Source of the DNA: Ischnura elegans
Taxonomy: Eukaryota > Arthropoda > Insecta > Odonata > Coenagrionidae
NCBI RefSeq assembly: GCF_921293095.1
Contig: NC_060254.1
Coordinates: 56,900,069-56,964,068 of the forward strand
Length of the DNA stretch: 64,000 bases
Direction: 5' to 3'
Positions 11,111 through 24,010 of the stretch are shown in pieces (within the stretch, counting starts at the first letter, position 1; the number at the start of each line of letters is the position of its first letter). Below the pieces are notes generated by a model. The model was given only the letters and a program-made list of their open reading frames with translations. It made no database searches and was not told the origin of the DNA. A program made the position numbers and the translations under genes.

Positions 11111-13050
11111 GACTGCACTAATTTTATCGGGATACTTTTTCCCCCATTCTACACATTCACAATACGCTTATATTACATTGCGACACAACAGAGCTTTATA
11201 GCTTATTATTAGCTCCAATGGAATCTCCTTCCGAGGAGAACGTATAAATGTGTGTGCACGTGGAGGACACGCGACTGCCGCCTCAAGAGTTTGTGGCGTG
11301 CGATTGGTTAATACGGAGCGATGGCGGCAGGTGTGCTCATGGCCTCAACACGCAGGGTCGCCAGCCTCTACACACCACTGGCAACGACTACGTTCCACGG
11401 AAGCTCATTACAGCCTCACGTTTTAAGTAGGAACGAGAGCCGTAGTCGTCTTCTGCACATGAGACCAAGATTGCCGAGAGCTCATATCACGTGATCGCTG
11501 ATTGGCTGATTCTGAAGATAGCGTTTGCATGCATGTAGTTTATTTATATTGAAATTTTTATTTCTACAAAATTAAACGCTCAAGATGAAGGCAAAGTATG
11601 AGGATATTTAAAAAAAACTATTATCCGAGTGTATTTTACCTGTAGACGCTATCCACTTATAACACTTATTCTTTTCTACTCCACTAAGAACAGAGTGATT
11701 TTATCGGAATCACGTATGTATAGTCATTAGGAGCCGTTTGAGTAATCGCCGCTAGCATGTAGCGGATAATTCTGCTATAATTTATTACTTCCTGAATCTT
11801 TATTGCTACTCTCCATTGTCCCTTGGCATGGAAATACTCCTCAAAGCCAAATAAAATCTCTCTTGACATTTCCTTCTTTTTTCCGCAATGGCTCGACGAT
11901 TCATCCTATTATACCAATGTTATCATCGCTACCAAAAGGATTCCATTAAGGGAGGCCCAAGAATATGACGCCGAAATGTTATATCTGTTGCTTTTACGCG
12001 CACATTTTGTTCGGCGTCGCCACTAAGCAGCGGTATCTCGTTCCGTGTGATTTTTGCCATTCACTATGCTGGAAGTGGTCCATTTTCGCTGACAATCGTC
12101 TCGCAAGCGTAAAATGTGTGGCATGCATGATTTATTGGCTCACAATCAGTTGCATATTACTGCCGCGTATTTTCTCGTAAAAAGTGGATATAGATGACTG
12201 GTAGCGCCGCGAGTGGCGTTTTTTAAATCTGATTTTATTGCGCGCGGAGCAACAACAATTCTAGCGGCGGACTTGAGAATCCTCTAATGTAATATTCGCA
12301 ATCACAATATTTCCTAGTTACGTCGGCCATATTGGAAATTTACGTCAGCCCCTTCAGCGCCGCCATCGGTGATTAGTCTCGAATGTGTACTCTCTTCTCA
12401 ACTCCCAGAAGTCCTGCGATTTCAGGGTCCACCACGTATAATTCGAAATTTACTGACTTATGAGAGTTGGAATGCAGAAGCCGAGGAACTACGTAGGCGG
12501 GGACGGAAAATTTGACTTTGAGAGGGAGATTAAGAGAATACCTATCCTAAAAATTGACCATTTTCGCTCCACATTAAGAGCAGCCGAGATATTGATTGAG
12601 GGAGGATGATGAGTTTTTTTTCCTCCACCCTGCAGGAGGCGATTGTGAAGAGCGTCTTTTAACTTCAGAGGGAACGATGAGGTCCAGGAAATTTCCTAAC
12701 GAGCGCTTTTACACCCGAACAGGGGAGTCTATCCAATCAGATTAGTTCCTGTTTTCCTAGTTCAAAGCGCGCCGTGGCAAATTGGCCGTCATTTGGAGGG
12801 CCTTGATCGTGATTGTCCGCGATGGTTCGTGATTGTTGCGAGGAGGCGTATTAATGAAGGATGATCGCAAAAACCGACGGATTCTCCTCCAAATCGACGC
12901 GACGTGACCGTGAGCAATTTTTCGTGAATGAGGATGGTTTAATTGTACGCCATAATGCGCCACCGTCGTAGGCAAGAGCAAGCGGACAAAGTCGAGGAAG
13001 TACGAGTTCCCTCTGTTGAAGCTTGATTTTTGTTGCAACTTCGGAAGCAT
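11110..13050. other. Intergenic DNA, partly GC-richer
   Basis: The part at 11210-11520 and the CG-containing stretch at 12190-12400 are less AT-rich than their surroundings. I find no ORF with recognisable motifs and no transposon ends. Confidence 0.45.
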
Positions 13051-13054
13051 CTTA

Positions 13055-13561
13055 GGCCGTTTTCCAATCCATGTAGTATACACTCATTCCCTTGTACCCT
13101 TTCTCCCTTGCACCCTGCTCCCTTACTAATGCTCTACTGGGGCCATAAAGTGTGAACGGAAACAAAGCGAACTATTGACAGTAACGAAATGTGACGCGCG
13201 GGGTAGTGTTAGCACATCTGGTGGTTGATTTAAGAATCAATTTCACCTTTATACTTATAGTTTTGCATGTGAAGCGCAAGAATTCACAATGCCGATATAA
13301 TATTACGTAAAAGAGCTCAGATAATAAGCACAAAATTACTTACAACTCCAGTTCAAGATTTCTGATTTTTCCATTGCCGCCATTTTCACGTCCACTTCCT
13401 ACGAGGGCCTGTCAACGAGGGAGCATCCGCGTTCCCTTGTTCACTTACCCTTCGTTCCCTTGCGCCCACGCCGATTGGATCCACCCTTGCTGTCGTCACA
13501 TCCGTAAGTTGACGATCGAAAAGAGCACGAAGGGTGAATAAATGCGAATTAGAAAACGGCC
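13055..13561. mobile_element. Harbinger-like MITE (TTA target)
   Basis: Inverted ends GGCCGTTTTCCAATCC and AATTAGAAAACGGCC are flanked on both sides by TTA (13052-13054 and 13562-13564). A 3-bp TTA/TAA duplication with GG-starting ends fits the PIF/Harbinger superfamily. The similarity of the arms extends for about 40 bp. Repeats of CTTCGTTCCCTTG-type sequence occur near both ends. No transposase ORF is present. Confidence 0.6.
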
Positions 13562-13924
13562 TTAATCTTAATCCACGCAAATGAGACGCCACATATAGGC
13601 CGAATTTGGATTTGGATTTCTGAGGATACGAAGTAATTACCTTTGGAAACTACATTAGCAAATCATTGGCTTTGTTAGGTATTTCCTGATAGGTAGGTTT
13701 TGGTAGGTATTTCTCGTGTTATTTTGTTAACATTATGCTATCATATCGTCGTAACTAATATACTTTATGAATTCATATTAATGTATCACGCCTTTAAGTT
13801 GTCAATATTGCTGCATTTCATCATTTACTGTGACAATGGCTGGTATGTTAATGGTTAGTATAAAATATCAAGGAAATGTGGAAAGTATCATGGTGTGCAT
13901 GTGGGAGTCCAATTGCATGCTGGT

Positions 13925-13991
13925 ATTTGATCACCCCCTGCCAAACACCCTAGAGGTAGCTCGCAGGTTATTATGTAGATGTAGAAGATTT
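13925..13991 (+). mobile_element. LINE 3' end fragment (same family as 7795)
   Basis: CACCCCCTGCCAAACACC is followed by TAGCTCGCAGG and TTATTATGTAGATGTAGA. The LINE at 7795-9605 ends with CACCCCCTGCCACACGCC, GGCTTGCGGGG and TATTATGTAGATGTAGATG. Only the last 65 bp are present, an extreme 5' truncation. Confidence 0.7.
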
Positions 13992-14256
13992 TTCTTGTTT
14001 ATGAGGAGGTATTTTCACACCCAGGACCGAGCGGCGATGAGAGTGATCTACTTATTTATTCCCATTATTTACTGTAAAATATTTACAACCGTGAGGAGTA
14101 ACATTGAACAGTAGTGGATTTTATGCATCAAGATTATATATTTCGGTTTACAGTCCAATTTACGGCTTGTTTATCTTCTTGACTTGAAATTGATTTATCT
14201 CAAAACAGTGTTTTTGTAGTTACGTCTGTTTGTACCTAAATGGGCGCATTGTTCAA

Positions 14257-14521
14257 GTGCCGTAACGAGGAATATGACTTGGGGGGGTTGATGCAATGGC
14301 CTGGGGTGGCGACCCCCCCCCCCCAGCTCCACGCAATATCTGGTAAAATTCTTGAAAAATGACGTGCCAATAAATGCATTTTACAACATTTTGGCAATAA
14401 AAATTGAACTTTAAGCAGATGCAGTTATTATACGTCAAAATTAGTCAATATTTTGAATATTTTTTATTTCTCTGAGGCTTTGGAGGGTATTTATCCCCTC
14501 AAACCCCCATGGTTACCTCAC
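14257..14521. mobile_element. hAT-like MITE with G/C runs
   Basis: Ends are GTGCCGTAACGAGG and CCATGGTTACCTCAC, inverted with mismatches. The flanks are TTGTTCAA (14249-14256) and TGGTTCAA (14522-14529), an 8-bp duplication with one mismatch. Runs of G and C at 14281-14287 and 14311-14323 resemble those in the element at 5341. Confidence 0.6.
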
Positions 14522-14529
14522 TGGTTCAA

Positions 14530-16300
14530 GCCTAACTTGACAATTAATTTTTCACAAAGAATTAGTTCTTTCGAGCCAGAAGGCACATATCGATGGCTTA
14601 GTTATAACAACACGTGTCTCAAAAATAGCAACTTTTCAGGAGAGAAAAAATTATTTTTATATTGTATATAACTTTAATTGAAATTAAAAACCAAAAATAC
14701 ATAACAATGAAAAAGAAGCGTACATTTGCAAACACAGAGTTGTTCTTTGCTTAAATTTTATTTTTAGTAACAGTATTAGCAGTATTAACTGAGACCGGCC
14801 AAATTTTGAGATATGTGTTGTTAGAACTTAGCCATCGATGTGGTATTCTTTGGCGAATGAAAGAAATTCCAGGAAATATATCCGAAGCAATCTCATGTTT
14901 TACATAATTTGGAGCAAATCACCACGATTAGAGGAAATACGGATTCAATGCCTAAAAGTTCGTAATGGGGCACATGGGGGTGCTCCAAGATCGCTACGAG
15001 GGGTTGTTTAGAAAACCTTCGAAAAGGGCCCATGGAAAAAAAACACGGAAAAGGTAACGCAGCGAATAGGCAGGCATCCTAACCCACAGCCATCGGCCCC
15101 CCACTCAAAATGTATCAATTATGTCACGCAGGAATGGCGGCAATTTTCTCCGACCTTATTACCTCCGTGGGTAATACACAGCTATATATAAATTAAGTTG
15201 GACCGATGGGGCATAAAAAAAATAAACGCCCAGCAGTCTTCAATCCCGAGCCGAACTAGTAAGGGATGCAATCAAAAAAAGCAAAGAGAGAAAAAAACAG
15301 AGGGGGGGAAGGAAACTGTTGTGTCCCCCCGTTAATCCCTGGCCAAAGCGACCCGCTTCGCCTTGCGGCTACCTAACTACGGCCTCGACCGATGAAAGGA
15401 ATCCTTTGTTCGGTAGTATCTAGGTTACCATCGCAATTATGATCTGTATCGATAGGGGTCCGGGGGTGTTTACAATGCGAGCGACCCTCGTGTTAATGGT
15501 TGGCGGGTCAGCCATTAAGCCCAGCTACCCACAGAGGCCATTGCATACGGCCGGACGCAATTACCACGCTGAAAGATCCACCGCTCATTTTTCTCCACGT
15601 GAAGTAGTCCTCAAAACGATCCCTCCAACAAATCTACGAAACATTTGACAGTCTGACAACGCCATATTGTGTGCCTGTTCCTTTATAATGTGCAGGAGTC
15701 AAGCTGGATGTATTCGAATGCATCGTCCAATTAATTCCCAGGAGCTAAAAGGGTTCAGAAATTGCAGCCAGGAAACTTCCGCGGCCGAAGTGCATTATTT
15801 TCTATTCAAATGGAAAAGTACGTCGAGTATTTATATTTTTATTATTAGTATTTTTAAAAAAGAAATTATATTAGTACAAACGCCTTAAAAAGAGGTTACT
15901 CACAATATATATCCTTCTTGAAATGGCAATGGGTTCATACAATCGTAAGCAGAGCTTGCACATTCATTCCACTAAAAGTCACTGCTTATAAAATATATTA
16001 GAAGATAAAATGTTTGAGGGGTTATTTTTGCTAACCAATCTATTGTGACATCCTTGAGGGTTTGGTTGAATGGTCAATAATCTGGCCAGGCCGAAGAAAG
16101 TAAAAAGGAACAAACCAAAGCAAGTTATTAGCACAACTTGTTAGAGCAGCATATCAAACATATAGTTAGTTTGAAAAGGTATTTTAAAAGACTCATAAAA
16201 AACGCGCCTACCATTGGCACGTTATTAACATAGCTAATGGACATCAAATTCTATTTAAAATTTGTACGGAATCCGTGGAAGTAATGCAGTCCACATTTTA
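14530..16300. other. Intergenic DNA, one GC-richer segment
   Basis: The segment at 15060-15660 is GC-richer and non-repetitive, without splice-supported coding sequence. It could be regulatory, but nothing in the sequence proves that. The rest is AT-rich and featureless. Confidence 0.4.
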
Positions 16301-16312
16301 TGCCCCAGTAGG

Positions 16313-16618
16313 GGCGCAGCTAGGAATTAAGGCTGGGGGGGGGGGGTTTATTACAGCTAATACCGAGGTTTGTGAGGGTATGGAATACCCACCAGGATAG
16401 GCGGTACCCTGTGCGAGATTAACAAATTGCGGAATTTTAAGATAAATGGTTCAAAATGGTGAGTTTTACGGCTCTCTGAGGGATATTTTATTAATACATA
16501 CACTATTCTATAAGTAATATCAATCCAATTAAGTAAAATGGATAAACTTAAAAACTTCTCTGAGCTCCGGGGGGAGGGGGGTTTGCCCTCCCAAAACCCT
16601 CCCCTCGCTGGGCCGCTG
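16313..16618. mobile_element. hAT-like MITE with G-rich termini
   Basis: The left end GGCGCAGCTAGGAATTAAGG is inverted relative to the right end, CCCTCGCTGGGCCGCTG, with mismatches. The flanks CCAGTAGG (16305-16312) and CTAGTAGG (16619-16626) match at 7 of 8 positions. A run of G at 16335-16346 lies inside the left end, and alternating G and C runs lie inside the right. Confidence 0.6.
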
Positions 16619-16626
16619 CTAGTAGG

Positions 16627-17600
16627 ATTAATGTTAACAATGATAGATGAGGAAATTCATTGGATATTTTTGCATTGAATCACATTCTTAAGTTAAACTG
16701 ATGACAGGATATTTAATTTACTTTCCAGTCAAATAGTTAATATATTTCCAAATTCCCAAGATTCAGTCAATCTTTTTAGCAGTAACATCGACTATGATAC
16801 TAAAAAAACACCGAAAATACAAGACAAAAATCTTGGCGGAATATTTTGTGCTGAACAATCTACAAAACTATAGGCACATAAAGAAATGATTAAACGTCAT
16901 TCGTGAAGAAAATGAGAAGAGGAAACCAATTCCTTTGTTCCACGTCGGAGAGCATTATCCCAGCATAATTATCCCCAACATTTTCTGGTCATGTGCAATT
17001 TTAAATTTTCGTGATAGCCGTAAAATGAGAATCCGAGACAGTCTAGATATGGGCTCTGCTCGCAGGAACATCAGATACAATATAAAAGCCATTACCTGGA
17101 TGTAATGGTGGTTCGTTTCATTTTTCACCGCCAATCGGGTTTATTTAATTAAAATTCCTTTCGCCACAGCTATCTCGTCAACTCAAATTCGGCCATTTGA
17201 GCCTTCGTGAGGACTAGTACGAAAATAAAGCTAACATTGATCGTCGACGCCTCCCTCCGAACCGTGTTCCCAAACAGCGAGATAAAATCTGTTCTCGAAA
17301 TCCCAAAGCTACCCGTTCCGCTCATAGCCAGTGCGGCCCGCAGCACAGTGGGCTGAAATCGAAAAATGCTGTACAAAACTTCAAAAATGGGTTTTTGAGT
17401 ATGGAATACGAAACTTTGCACAGTTTTTGTCAATAAACTGGTGAATTTTCTTACGCAAACCGTTTTTCATAGGTTACTCTATTGAACAAACTAGCAGGCC
17501 AACTGGAGTGGCACGGGAAGGATAGTGCCTAGACAAGTGGGAAACTTGGAACTTAGAATTCATGATTACTTTTATGTTTTCTCCTTAATCGTGTCTGATA
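16627..17600. other. Intergenic DNA
   Basis: No recognisable feature. The minus ORF at 17170-17433 has no motifs I know. Confidence 0.45.
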
Positions 17601-17609
17601 TGTGCCTGC

Positions 17610-17920
17610 TTGGTCTGTATTGTCATTAATCCGCACCATTACATCATAATATTGTTGTCCCATGAATTCCTTGCTGTGTTTTATCGTTACTGTATTTTCA
17701 TTATATCATACTATTACATCATTATATTGTTGTCACATTACATCCTTGCTGTATTGTATGGCTATTGTATTGCCATTATATCGTACCATTACATCATTTT
17801 ATTGTTTTCCCATTATTTCGCGGTATCGTTGTACCTTTACATTCTTTTGTATTGTATCGTTGTTGTATGGTCGTTGTAGAATACCAGTATATCATTATAC
17901 TACTGTCGCATTGTTTGGTT
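17610..17920. repeat. 75-bp tandem repeat, about four units
   Basis: The anchor ACATCAT-ATATTGTTGTC occurs at 17641, 17716 and 17791, exactly 75 bp apart, with a more diverged copy near 17886. Since 75 is a multiple of three and the units lack stops in several frames, three overlapping ORFs appear on the plus strand. They are artefacts of the repeat. Confidence 0.75.
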
Positions 17921-17924
17921 GAGT

Positions 17925-19925
17925 TGTTGCACGAAGGGTCACTTAAATCAAGGGTCCCCTAGGTTGTACAACACTATTCTGCCACCGAGTTGAGTCATCG
18001 CTAAGGCTTCCACTACGGGAGAGGCGGTTTCCGCCATTGTTAGGCTAAACGCCCCCTGAATCTTAAGGGAAATGTGCAGATGTCCCCTTCCATTATGTTT
18101 TATTGAAAGTATGAAAATCGTCGAAGACTTCTTAAGCAGTCATGCCACCTCCCAGCCCACGGCGAATGGCTGATTATACAGTCATGGGGCCTAAGACGGT
18201 TCTTTCGATTCCCCCACCCTATCGCCGCTGGGGAGAGTTCTCTTTTAGGCTTGTCGTCATCAATTGAACCCCTAGCGTTATTAAGGAAGCAGTCGTTCTA
18301 TTATCCATCGCTCGTTTTTGTTACCATCATTAAAATGTTGAAGGAAACATTTCTATGCAATTTTCAATGAGTTCCTAAATACACCGATTTTTTTACTTTA
18401 ATTGTGTTAGTATTTTTAAATTGCAAATTGTAATGCTATTAATACAAGTAAGTATTATAATAAGAAGAGTGGAGATATTTTTCTGGAGCGTGTAAGAACA
18501 GAAATACAGAAATTATAAGCGCGATAATTATGAAAATGTGGGAAATAAAGTAAAAACCCTAAAACCATGTATTGAGACATTATGAATATTTGTTGCTGAC
18601 GAATTGTCTATTTATCTTCATTTTCAGTTGGAAATCATGGCGGAAATATTATGTGTTTTGCAATTGACAACATCAAATTAAGTTGGAAATTTCAAATAAA
18701 CAAACTCGACACGTGCCGATGCTTTATACTCCGCCATTAGTGATGAGTCGAGCAATGGCGGGCTGCGACAACAGTAGTTCTTAGTCATAATGAGCAATGT
18801 AGAGGACTGCTTAAATCCAGGTGTTTTGCAAATAGGTTTCATCGATAATTTCTCGCAAAATAAGTGCTTTTGGACGCTCGAGCTTGGTCAAGATAGAGCT
18901 CGAGCTCAACATCTATCTCTTAAAATGTACCTTTCTATCACACTGCATATTATCTGATGTTAACACTCTACATAAGCAATATTTCTTTGTATTCATTCCG
19001 CGAAATGCATGCGTCTTTAATTATTGGAACGAACTAGTTGACACATCCAGCCTTGAAATTGATGGCACATGGTATTGTATAGAAAATTCAAGCATAAAAA
19101 GCGATTGTACGCCTGTTTTTCCTTACTGCTTTTCCACAACATTTATCTATTTGCCATGATGTTCGAAAATGTGTGCTAATTTTAAGGAGATTATTCTATT
19201 TGTTAAACTTGGCTTCAAAAGACCACTCCTGCGATGGTCCATTAGCAAAATATTGGTTGTAGTCAAGCAAATACATTTTATGCGTATTTAGATAACCATG
19301 ATTTAATAAGTAGCAATGCGTTCTCTTACGTAGTTGATGGAAATATGTATAAATATTTATTCAGTTATTAAGAACAATTAGCAAGATTATTAAGCACTCT
19401 CTTAACTTTCGCGAGCTAAAATTCAATAATATAAGCATAAAGCAAGATATACTCAAATGCACACTCTTCAGTCAGAAAAAATTGACCTGAATGAGTGAGT
19501 ATCCTACCAGTGTACATGCCCGACTCAAAATTTTGTATGAAAATTAAAAAATAATTATGCATTCTCCAGTGAAAAAATATGTATGAAACCTGATAGGATT
19601 TGATTACGCATGTGTTAATGAGACAGAATTTATCTTGAAATTTTAAAAATTTGTATTCCACGGGGAACCAACTTTATCCCTCAGTTTAGGTATCAAATTT
19701 GATCATACATTATCTACTTTGGATAGATAATATCTCCTGTCAACGTAGTATTAAACTAATTCATCTTTTTCCCCCTTGAGGGCACTTAAAACTCCAGTCT
19801 TCCCGTATAAAATTTTAATAAATTATCCGCTTTATATCTCAAGCCGAAAAAAGAATGCATTTAAAATTCAAAAATCCATTCGCCCTGCAAGAATTTCGTT
19901 TTTCATCATCGCCTGTAAGCCTAAA
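17925..19925. other. Intergenic DNA
   Basis: I see no gene, mobile element or strong repeat in this 2-kb stretch. Confidence 0.45.
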
Positions 19926-19940
19926 ACAACATAATATTAT

Positions 19941-20160
19941 GTAAGATTTTACACTTTCCCGGCGAACAACATGTATAAACTCTTCTCGGGATACCGCGCG
20001 GGTCATGTAAGAGCGCCGACGTTTCGGGTACCGACTCATTACCCATTCTCACGGCTACTCAAGAGAGAACTTAGTATAGTAGCCGTGAGAATGGGTAACG
20101 AGTCGGTACGCGAAACGTCGGCGCTCTCACATAATCTTACCCGCGCGGTATCCAGAGAAG
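19941..20160. mobile_element. Snapback element 2, with 13-bp target duplication
   Basis: Arms of about 79 bp (19982-20059 and 20078-20160) are nearly perfectly inverted and contain GAAACGTCGGCGCTCT (20113-20128), then ACCCGCGCGGTATCC and AGAGAAGA. The left side carries an extra unpaired part with TTTCCCGGCGAACAACATG (19956-19974), shared with the element at 33639. The whole is flanked by AACATAATATTAT on both sides (19928-19940 and 20161-20173). Variable-length target duplication and one-sided extra sequence suggest a retroelement with an inverted partial copy. Confidence 0.75.
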
Positions 20161-20173
20161 AACATAATATTAT

Positions 20174-20915
20174 TGTAGGAAAATATCATTTTATACATAA
20201 AAAACACGATTTATTAAATAGGAGAAAATTAAGTCCTATAGCCCATTAAATTACTGGAAATATCAATATGTTTGATGAGATAGTCACAATAAGCTTTAAA
20301 AACGAAAAACGTGGTGAGCATGTTAGATTAAGTTCATTTTTACTACTAGACAACGATGATATCTATTGACCAGCAAGTTTAAATTTTAAATTCTTATATG
20401 TGCACCACGTATTTCCTTTTTGGATAACTGAAATTTTCATCTAAAACTTATTATAACTTTCTCATCACTAAACTAACTATTTGGAATACTCAATCATTTG
20501 AGGGGCTGTTTGGCTCTGAGGGGTTGTTGAGGATAAATTTTCTTGACCGAACAGCAAATTGTGAAATACATGGTGGCTTTAGAAGTGGTTGCTTGCTGAG
20601 ATCTTAAGGGTTGTAACCAGATTCATGTCGCAAAGTTTATAGAGTCTGAAAAGTTAGAATACCTTTTCCGAAAAATTGTAGCGGATGACAAGAGACAAGC
20701 TGATATTCCAGGATGCGCGTGGGTTCTATATCTACTTACTACCCCGAAACCCAACTCAATAGGCGTGAGGAAGGGCTGTTAGGCCACCAGCCGTTTACAC
20801 ATAAAAAAGAAATGCCCAAACGAAGTTCCACCTACCATTTATTAAAGTCCTTCATAGTTACAAATAAATACGAATTTCCGTACCTATCCGTTCCATAGCT
20901 AAATCTGTCTTAATA
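20174..20915. other. AT-rich intergenic DNA
   Basis: Nothing recognisable. Confidence 0.45.
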
Positions 20916-21564
20916 GAGTAGTTTCCTTCATCAAAGAAAACGAAATGAAATGATTGCGATTCCTTGCCCACCATTAGTGTATTCATGATATACAAATTAT
21001 TTGGTTTAAGAAATCCCAGTTTAGACGAATGGCAATGGTCAATTTTAACCTCATTTGAAAAAGGCCAGATTGGCGCCCATACGATGCCACTCCACGTGAC
21101 GTCACAGGGACCTAGTTTCTATACTAGTTTTACATTGTCTGATATTACCAATGCATGTATGAAGCACAGAGCTCAGGGAAACATCTCTTAATAATCACTC
21201 ATTAAAATTACCTAAGTTCGGAAAGTTTCCTTCGTTTGATAGGGTAAAAATAATCCTTATTTAAGCCAAGCGCTACCTGCTAGCAGGGTACTCTGCTACC
21301 TGCTAGCAGCCTGCGTCGTATCAGCCGTCGAAGCCTCGCCCCAATTTCACCTCACACGGCGACTGTGGAACCATAAATACGTAACACGGACTTTTCCCAG
21401 CATTCCTACTTAGCCGTCGCGTTTTCGCGCGCTTGATAATTTTCACTTTTGGTTTAATCGCGAAAAATAGTTATCGTCATTCGATAATCTAAGAACGTGA
21501 AATGCGTACTCCAGGAGTAATAATCTTTCGATTTAGGCAATAAAAAATAATAGGAAACCACCCC
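20916..21564 (+). mobile_element. 650-bp dispersed repeat, copy 1
   Basis: Nearly colinear with 31189-31850 over its full length. It starts GAGTAGTTTCCTTCATC and ends TAGGAAACCACCCC, giving short inverted ends (GTAGTTTCC against GGAAACCAC). It contains a CRE-like TGACGTCA at about 21099 and the duplicated word GCTACCTGCTAGCAG. There is no coding capacity. It is probably a non-autonomous DNA element; the superfamily is unclear. Confidence 0.6.
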
Positions 21565-21569
21565 GAACC

Positions 21570-22817
21570 ATCGTTCAAACCATCGTTCCTGTCGAATCTG
21601 AAAAATGCAGTGCGGTATTAATATGATTTTCTCCGAGTCGCTCTGAATGATATTTATTCTCAATTGGTCAAACGCTGATGAAATCAGGAGAACCAGTAGC
21701 TATGGTGATGAACCAACGAGAAAAATTATCTCTTCCAGTTACCATACCGGGAACAAGTTTCGCATCCGATTTTGAAAAAAATATGGCTATTCAGAGAGAG
21801 TGAACGTGAATGCAGAATGAAAGAGATGGTATCCGACTATAGCAAACGAGACGGCCCCAGGAGTCATGCTGATTAGAAAGAGTCATGCGACTTGACAAGA
21901 AATTCATTTTCTTTTCATCTACATTACCCCGAAGAGTACACAACTAGAGTTTTTACACTAGGGGGTTGATAACAAGTGATAACGAACTATCACGAATCTA
22001 ATGCTCTGATTCTCATGACGGAAATAATTGAAACAAATAAAAAGATTGCTAATGAAAATAAATAAAAATATTTCAAAACCGAAGGTCTTTTAAAAAAATG
22101 GACAAAATTGTACACCTGGAAAATTTATCCTCACGCACATGAAGGTGATCAGGGAGATACAAAAATTTGGCGAAAAATATCATGTTTAAATAAACCAAGA
22201 ATTAATAAAATAAGGGCCAGTTATAAAAATATTTATCTTGATAGAATCCGATGGAATAATGTTTTAATTTTTTAACTGAATTCACCAACTACCTACGATA
22301 TTTCTTCACCAGAAGATTAAAAAAAATGTCTAAAAATTTCATGCTGAAGACATACATTTTTGTTGATTTACTATATTTCATTGAAAAAGTTAATACTCTT
22401 AGTGTATATATATCGTAAATAGACTAAAATATGAATATTTTCATCCCGGATCGAAATGAGAAAGCCTAATTTTTTTTCCGTAGTTAAAAAGTTTCATTTA
22501 TGGGCAATTTCCTTATTTCAGCCCACTGCGCGTGGCCATTAGCTTAAATGGAACTTATGCAATAAAAATTCACTATCGTCTATTAGCTATAAGAGAATAA
22601 TTTTGCTAAATTTCGTAATTGAATCAAAATTATGAAAATGTGCCTACTTGCATTCATTATGCGCATCATATTTCACAAACCATCTCTAATGGATTTTACT
22701 AAACGAATTTGACACAAGACTACGAGGGCTTTGAATATCGCTTGGCTACCACATGGTAATTTGAATCTTTCCCAGGAAAAGAGGATGTTTCCTGAAAAGT
22801 CACTTTACATTGCCTAC
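21570..22817. other. AT-rich intergenic DNA
   Basis: No feature that I can support. Confidence 0.45.
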
Positions 22818-22828
22818 TGCTGTTGGCG

Positions 22829-23144
22829 CAATCTACCGATTCGATCGATGGATTTTTCTTCCTCATAGGAAAATCCACTAAGATTGGTAGTTATTAATTG
22901 CGTTTCGCTTGGTTTCGCTGTTAGTAGGGCCCGCCCGCCTTTGTGACGGTGCGGGATTCCTCGTCCCTTCCCTTCCTTCCCCATCCCCTCCCCGGAGGCA
23001 TCGTCGGGCTCTCATCGCGGCGGCGCCTCCTTCCTTGTTCCCTTCCGTCCTTCCCCTCCTGCGGGCAGAGGAATAAAGCTAGCGCTTAGAGTCCCTGCCC
23101 CAGGTGTGTAACCCGCGAGCCCGCCTTAGGTGTCTCGTTTCCAT
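22829..23144 (-). mobile_element. GC-rich SINE-like element, copy 1
   Basis: Inverted copy of the element at 62847. It is flanked by TGCTGTTGGCG on both sides (22818-22828 and 23145-23155). Read on the minus strand it starts ATGGAAACGAGACACC, has a purine/pyrimidine-rich GC body with CTTCCCTTCC-like tracts, and ends with a hairpin-forming stretch (GTGGATTTTCC / GGAAAAATCC) before GATTGCG. There is no poly(A). I see no clear polymerase III boxes, so 'SINE-like' rests on size, target duplication and lack of inverted ends. Confidence 0.65.
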
Positions 23145-23499
23145 TGCTGTTGGCGTAACACAGCAAGACGTCTGATTCAGTTGGAAAGTGAAAGCAAACA
23201 CCTGAACCAAACGCCTCTCATAAATCAAATTACGACCTTTTTAAAGCGATGGTACTAGGAAAAAGTTACATTCCCTCAGTTTGACTGTAAAATAAAGGAA
23301 CTCAATGACCTAACTTGTCTGAGCGTTCGACATCGCTAACAAATCACTAAGCAAGGGTCTATAATATCCAATGACATAAAAAGACCTTATTTCTCTATTC
23401 ATCTCTCCACCTTTCTACAACAAAATTCTTCAACCGATTCAATAGGTAGTGCTCATTTACGGATCCAGAGTGTCTTCCATTACAATATGTCTCACTAGA

Positions 23500-24010
23500 A
23501 AACAATGCCTCAACGAAATCTAACCAACCTCTATGTCAGCATCATTCGTCAATGGATTTGGAAACTATTCTAATGTAATTTCGAGATTGAATCTTACTCT
23601 TCCCATAGTATTGAGACAAATTCTTGATAAGGGAGGTCGTAGGATCAAAACTAGCCAAAATTGAATCTTTCTCGACTCAATAATGTTACTTATAATTCAT
23701 AAATAAATATATATACATATGTCTATAAAAGTTATAATATTATTCTATCAGATTGTGTTCAGATAAATATTTTTATACGTGAATCTGATTTAATTAATAT
23801 TTGGTCTACTTAAATATTATATATTATCGCTTAGTTTTCGTGGCTCCATGTTCACGATCTGGTTGGTGTGGATAAATTTTCAAGGCTTTCAATTGTGACC
23901 AATTTTCATGAGGAGACCTCTGATTTAGTATTATTTAGGAAATCCTCGCCGCCATTAGTCGGTCGCGTTTGAAGTGGCTCTGAGCAGGGATCGTAAAATA
24001 TAAGGCGAAG
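23500..24010. repeat. Diverged local duplication, left copy
   Basis: Blocks here recur in order at 24500-24985: AACGAAATCTAACCAACCT/AACAAAATTCAACCAACTT, GAGATTGAATCTTACTC/TAGATTGAATTTGACTC, AAATTCTTGATAAGGGAGG/AAATCCTCGTTGAGGGAGG, TCTTTCTCGAC, and GTCGGTCGCGTTTGAAGT. The last block follows soon in the right copy but only after about 270 bp of extra sequence in the left one. A (TAA)n run lies just outside at 24120-24137. Confidence 0.55.

Noticed and set aside
17610..17920. CRISPR-like regular spacing
   Set aside because: The units are contiguous tandem repeats without unique spacers, in a eukaryotic genome.
17610..17962. Three overlapping hydrophobic ORFs
   Set aside because: They arise because the underlying 75-bp tandem repeat is a multiple of three and lacks stops.
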